A stretch of DNA of 64,000 nucleotides from Pseudidiomarina planktonica (GTDB lineage Bacteria; Pseudomonadota; Gammaproteobacteria; Enterobacterales; Alteromonadaceae), in the NCBI RefSeq assembly GCF_900177775.1, contig NZ_FXWH01000001.1, positions 1,550,001 through 1,614,000 of the forward strand, given 5' to 3'. Shown here in pieces: positions 62,602 through 64,000 of this stretch. The position numbers and the translations under genes are program-made. How positions within the stretch are numbered: position 1 is the stretch's first letter; every line of letters starts with the position of its first letter. The notes below the pieces were generated by a model. The model had not been told where the DNA came from. It worked only from the letters and a program-made list of their open reading frames with translations, and made no database searches.

Positions 62602-64000
62602 TTAGTCTGTGTAGGCTGTTTCTAAAGTCACACCACTAAAAGACTGATAAGCACGAATGCCGATATGATAAGTACCCGCTTGCGGCGAATTCACACTGCA
62701 AGTTTCATTATTACCACCAAGGTACGGACGGCAATCCCAGGTTGAGGTGCTTGGTTGGCTACCGTAATTCAAGTACAAATCAGCATCGCCTGATCCACCT
62801 GAAATTTCGACATTCAAACTGCTGGTGCCAGCCGGAACTTCAACGGTGTAACGTACCCAGTTGCCAGTTGAAGCGGATAAGTTATCGTAGGTATCACCAC
62901 CAGAACCGCCACCGGTTGAACCACCCGTGTACTCACCTACTAAGGATACGCCGCTATAAGCAGAGTAACCTTGTACCATCACGTAATAAGTACCTTCCTG
63001 AGCGTTCGCAATGTCGCAGGTTTCATTATTTCCGCCTACGTACGGACGACAATCCCAGGTATTCAATGTTGGTTCTGAACCAAAACGTACATACAAGTCA
63101 GCATCACCAGAACCACCAGACATTGAGAATGACAAGTCCGACGCACCAGCTGGCACGGTCATGGTGTACATCACTTCACTACCGGTTGCGCCGCTCAAGT
63201 TCGACTCAACCACACCATTTTCTAGTTCGTTTTCACCCGGGCCGCCCGAACCGCCGCCACCTAATGCGAGGTCAACAGCTGCAAAGGCGTCGACAATACC
63301 GGTGCCACAACCACTGCAAGAACTAGGGAAGGAGCGAGAGGTTTGCTTCAATATAGACTCAACTTCATCAGGTGACGCTGACGGATTCGCTTCCTTGATC
63401 AGCGCTGCCACACCAGCCACATGGGGAGCTGCCATGGAAGTACCCTGACTGTAGCTATAGCTATCAGACCCTGGCGTGCTTGAACCTGAGTTGTAGGTGG
63501 ACAACACCCCATTTGGGTCATTAGCGAAAGATTGCGCACCACCTGGAGCAGCAACATCTACGTTGGTACCGAAGTTCGAGTAATATGACCGGCCACCGTC
63601 ACGATTGGTTGCCGCAACATTCACTACGCCGCTACAGTTACCAGGGTTGAAATTGCTTGAGTTCGAATTGCTGTTACCAGACGCAATCACCACGGTTGAG
63701 CCGTTACCACGCGCAAGGTTAATCGCTTGCTGGGTGGTGCTTGAACAACTGCCCTGCCCACCTAAACTCATGTTAATAACGTCAGCCGGATTATTGTTGC
63801 CTGGCACACCTGACACGTTACCACCTGACGCCCAAATGATGCCGTCAGCAATATCGGCTGTTGTACCGCCGCAACGACCGAGCACCCGCACCGGAACAAC
63901 ATTCGCGTTATAAGCAACGCCAGCAACACCGCTGTTGTTATTCGTTACCGCTGCAATGGTGCCGGCCACATGGGTACCATGCCAACTGGACGAACGATCT
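62602..64000 (-). CDS. Subtilase-family serine protease with two PPC domains, cut by the window
   Basis: The reading frame runs off the right edge: before the GTG at 63969 it reads through [12 protein letters not shown], the active-site His (63979-63981), which a start at 63969 would exclude. The catalytic Ser is in [15 protein letters not shown] (about 63415-63455). The Asp motif must lie beyond the window. The C-terminal part holds two pre-peptidase C-terminal domains with near-identical cores: [15 protein letters not shown] with [14 protein letters not shown], and [15 protein letters not shown] with [14 protein letters not shown]. Each has a Cys pair. This is an exported protease; PPC domains are usually removed or help secretion and substrate binding. 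Confidence 0.93.
   Translation of the reverse strand, partial: DRSSSWHGTHVAGTIAAVTNNNSGVAGVAYNANVVPVRVLGRCGGTTADIADGIIWASGGNVSGVPGNNNPADVINMSLGGQGSCSSTTQQAINLARGNGSTVVIASGNSNSNSSNFNPGNCSGVVNVAATNRDGGRSYYSNFGTNVDVAAPGGAQSFANDPNGVLSTYNSGSSTPGSDSYSYSQGTSMAAPHVAGVAALIKEANPSASPDEVESILKQTSRSFPSSCSGCGTGIVDAFAAVDLALGGGGSGGPGENELENGVVESNLSGATGSEVMYTMTVPAGASDLSFSMSGGSGDADLYVRFGSEPTLNTWDCRPYVGGNNETCDIANAQEGTYYVMVQGYSAYSGVSLVGEYTGGSTGGGSGGDTYDNLSASTGNWVRYTVEVPAGTSSLNVEISGGSGDADLYLNYGSQPSTSTWDCRPYLGGNNETCSVNSPQAGTYHIGIRAYQSFSGVTLETAYTD

Noticed and set aside
62742-63448. Plus-strand frames of 145-194 residues opposite the subtilase gene
   Set aside because: The composition (His/Arg/Gln-rich or Pro/Ser-rich) reflects the reverse of repeated PPC and subtilase sequence; no start signal or family was seen.

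Overview
The window looks like chromosome from a marine gammaproteobacterium of the Alteromonadales type, possibly Idiomarinaceae. This is an inference from the gene set (CsiV, YebG, AcnA, DUF938, TIGR03643, YnfA, many exported peptidases, several TonB-dependent receptors) and the moderate GC; no rRNA is present to confirm it. Coding density is high. No gene-free stretch reaches 300 bases; the longest gaps are about 210 to 230 bases and mostly hold promoters, Fur sites or terminators. I saw no tRNA, rRNA, insertion sequence, integrase or CRISPR array.

Layout. 1-3.4 kb: csiV (probably cut at the left edge), a MarR regulator and a lipoprotein nuclease. 3.4-9.3 kb: heat-shock ibpA behind a candidate ROSE RNA thermometer, then a five-gene minus-strand operon encoding an FN3 membrane protein, a sodium:solute symporter, an unlisted 40-residue membrane peptide, a divergent carbamoyltransferase and an asparagine-synthase-type amidotransferase. 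9.4-20 kb: a shortened folK-like gene with folM, acnA, a methyltransferase, the formaldehyde pair frmA-fghA, a family 25 glycosyltransferase, tesB, and udk-nupC for nucleoside salvage. 20-34 kb: an M16 peptidase, a solute-binding protein, a propeller-GGDEF sensor, an exported hydrolase cluster including a retropepsin-like protein without its aspartates, a patatin lipoprotein, a histidine phosphatase, a Ca/Na antiporter, SOS-controlled yebG and queH.

34-57 kb is rich in iron functions. Four Fur-box-like sites lie before (i) a 78-residue Cys-rich protein, (ii) a TonB receptor/membrane protein/PepSY operon, (iii) a divergent pair of an exported His-rich protein and a PiuC dioxygenase, and (iv) a second TonB receptor/PepSY operon. 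A catalase-peroxidase with a signal peptide lies beside site ii. Two glycosyltransferases, a sterol-desaturase-type hydroxylase, ynfA and several small exported proteins of unknown function are interspersed. 57-64 kb: a quinone-oxidoreductase-like enzyme, a solute-binding/GGDEF/EAL receptor, a type II toxin-antitoxin pair, an exported SRPBCC protein, an unknown lipoprotein and a subtilase with two PPC domains cut by the right edge.

The best candidate for an undescribed system is the operon at 4.07-9.23 kb. Its carbamoyltransferase keeps the carbamoyl-phosphate site but has lost the residues that ATCase uses to bind aspartate. It is co-transcribed with an AsnB-type amidotransferase and with what looks like a multi-part transporter, which suggests uptake and carbamoylation/amidation of an unknown small molecule.
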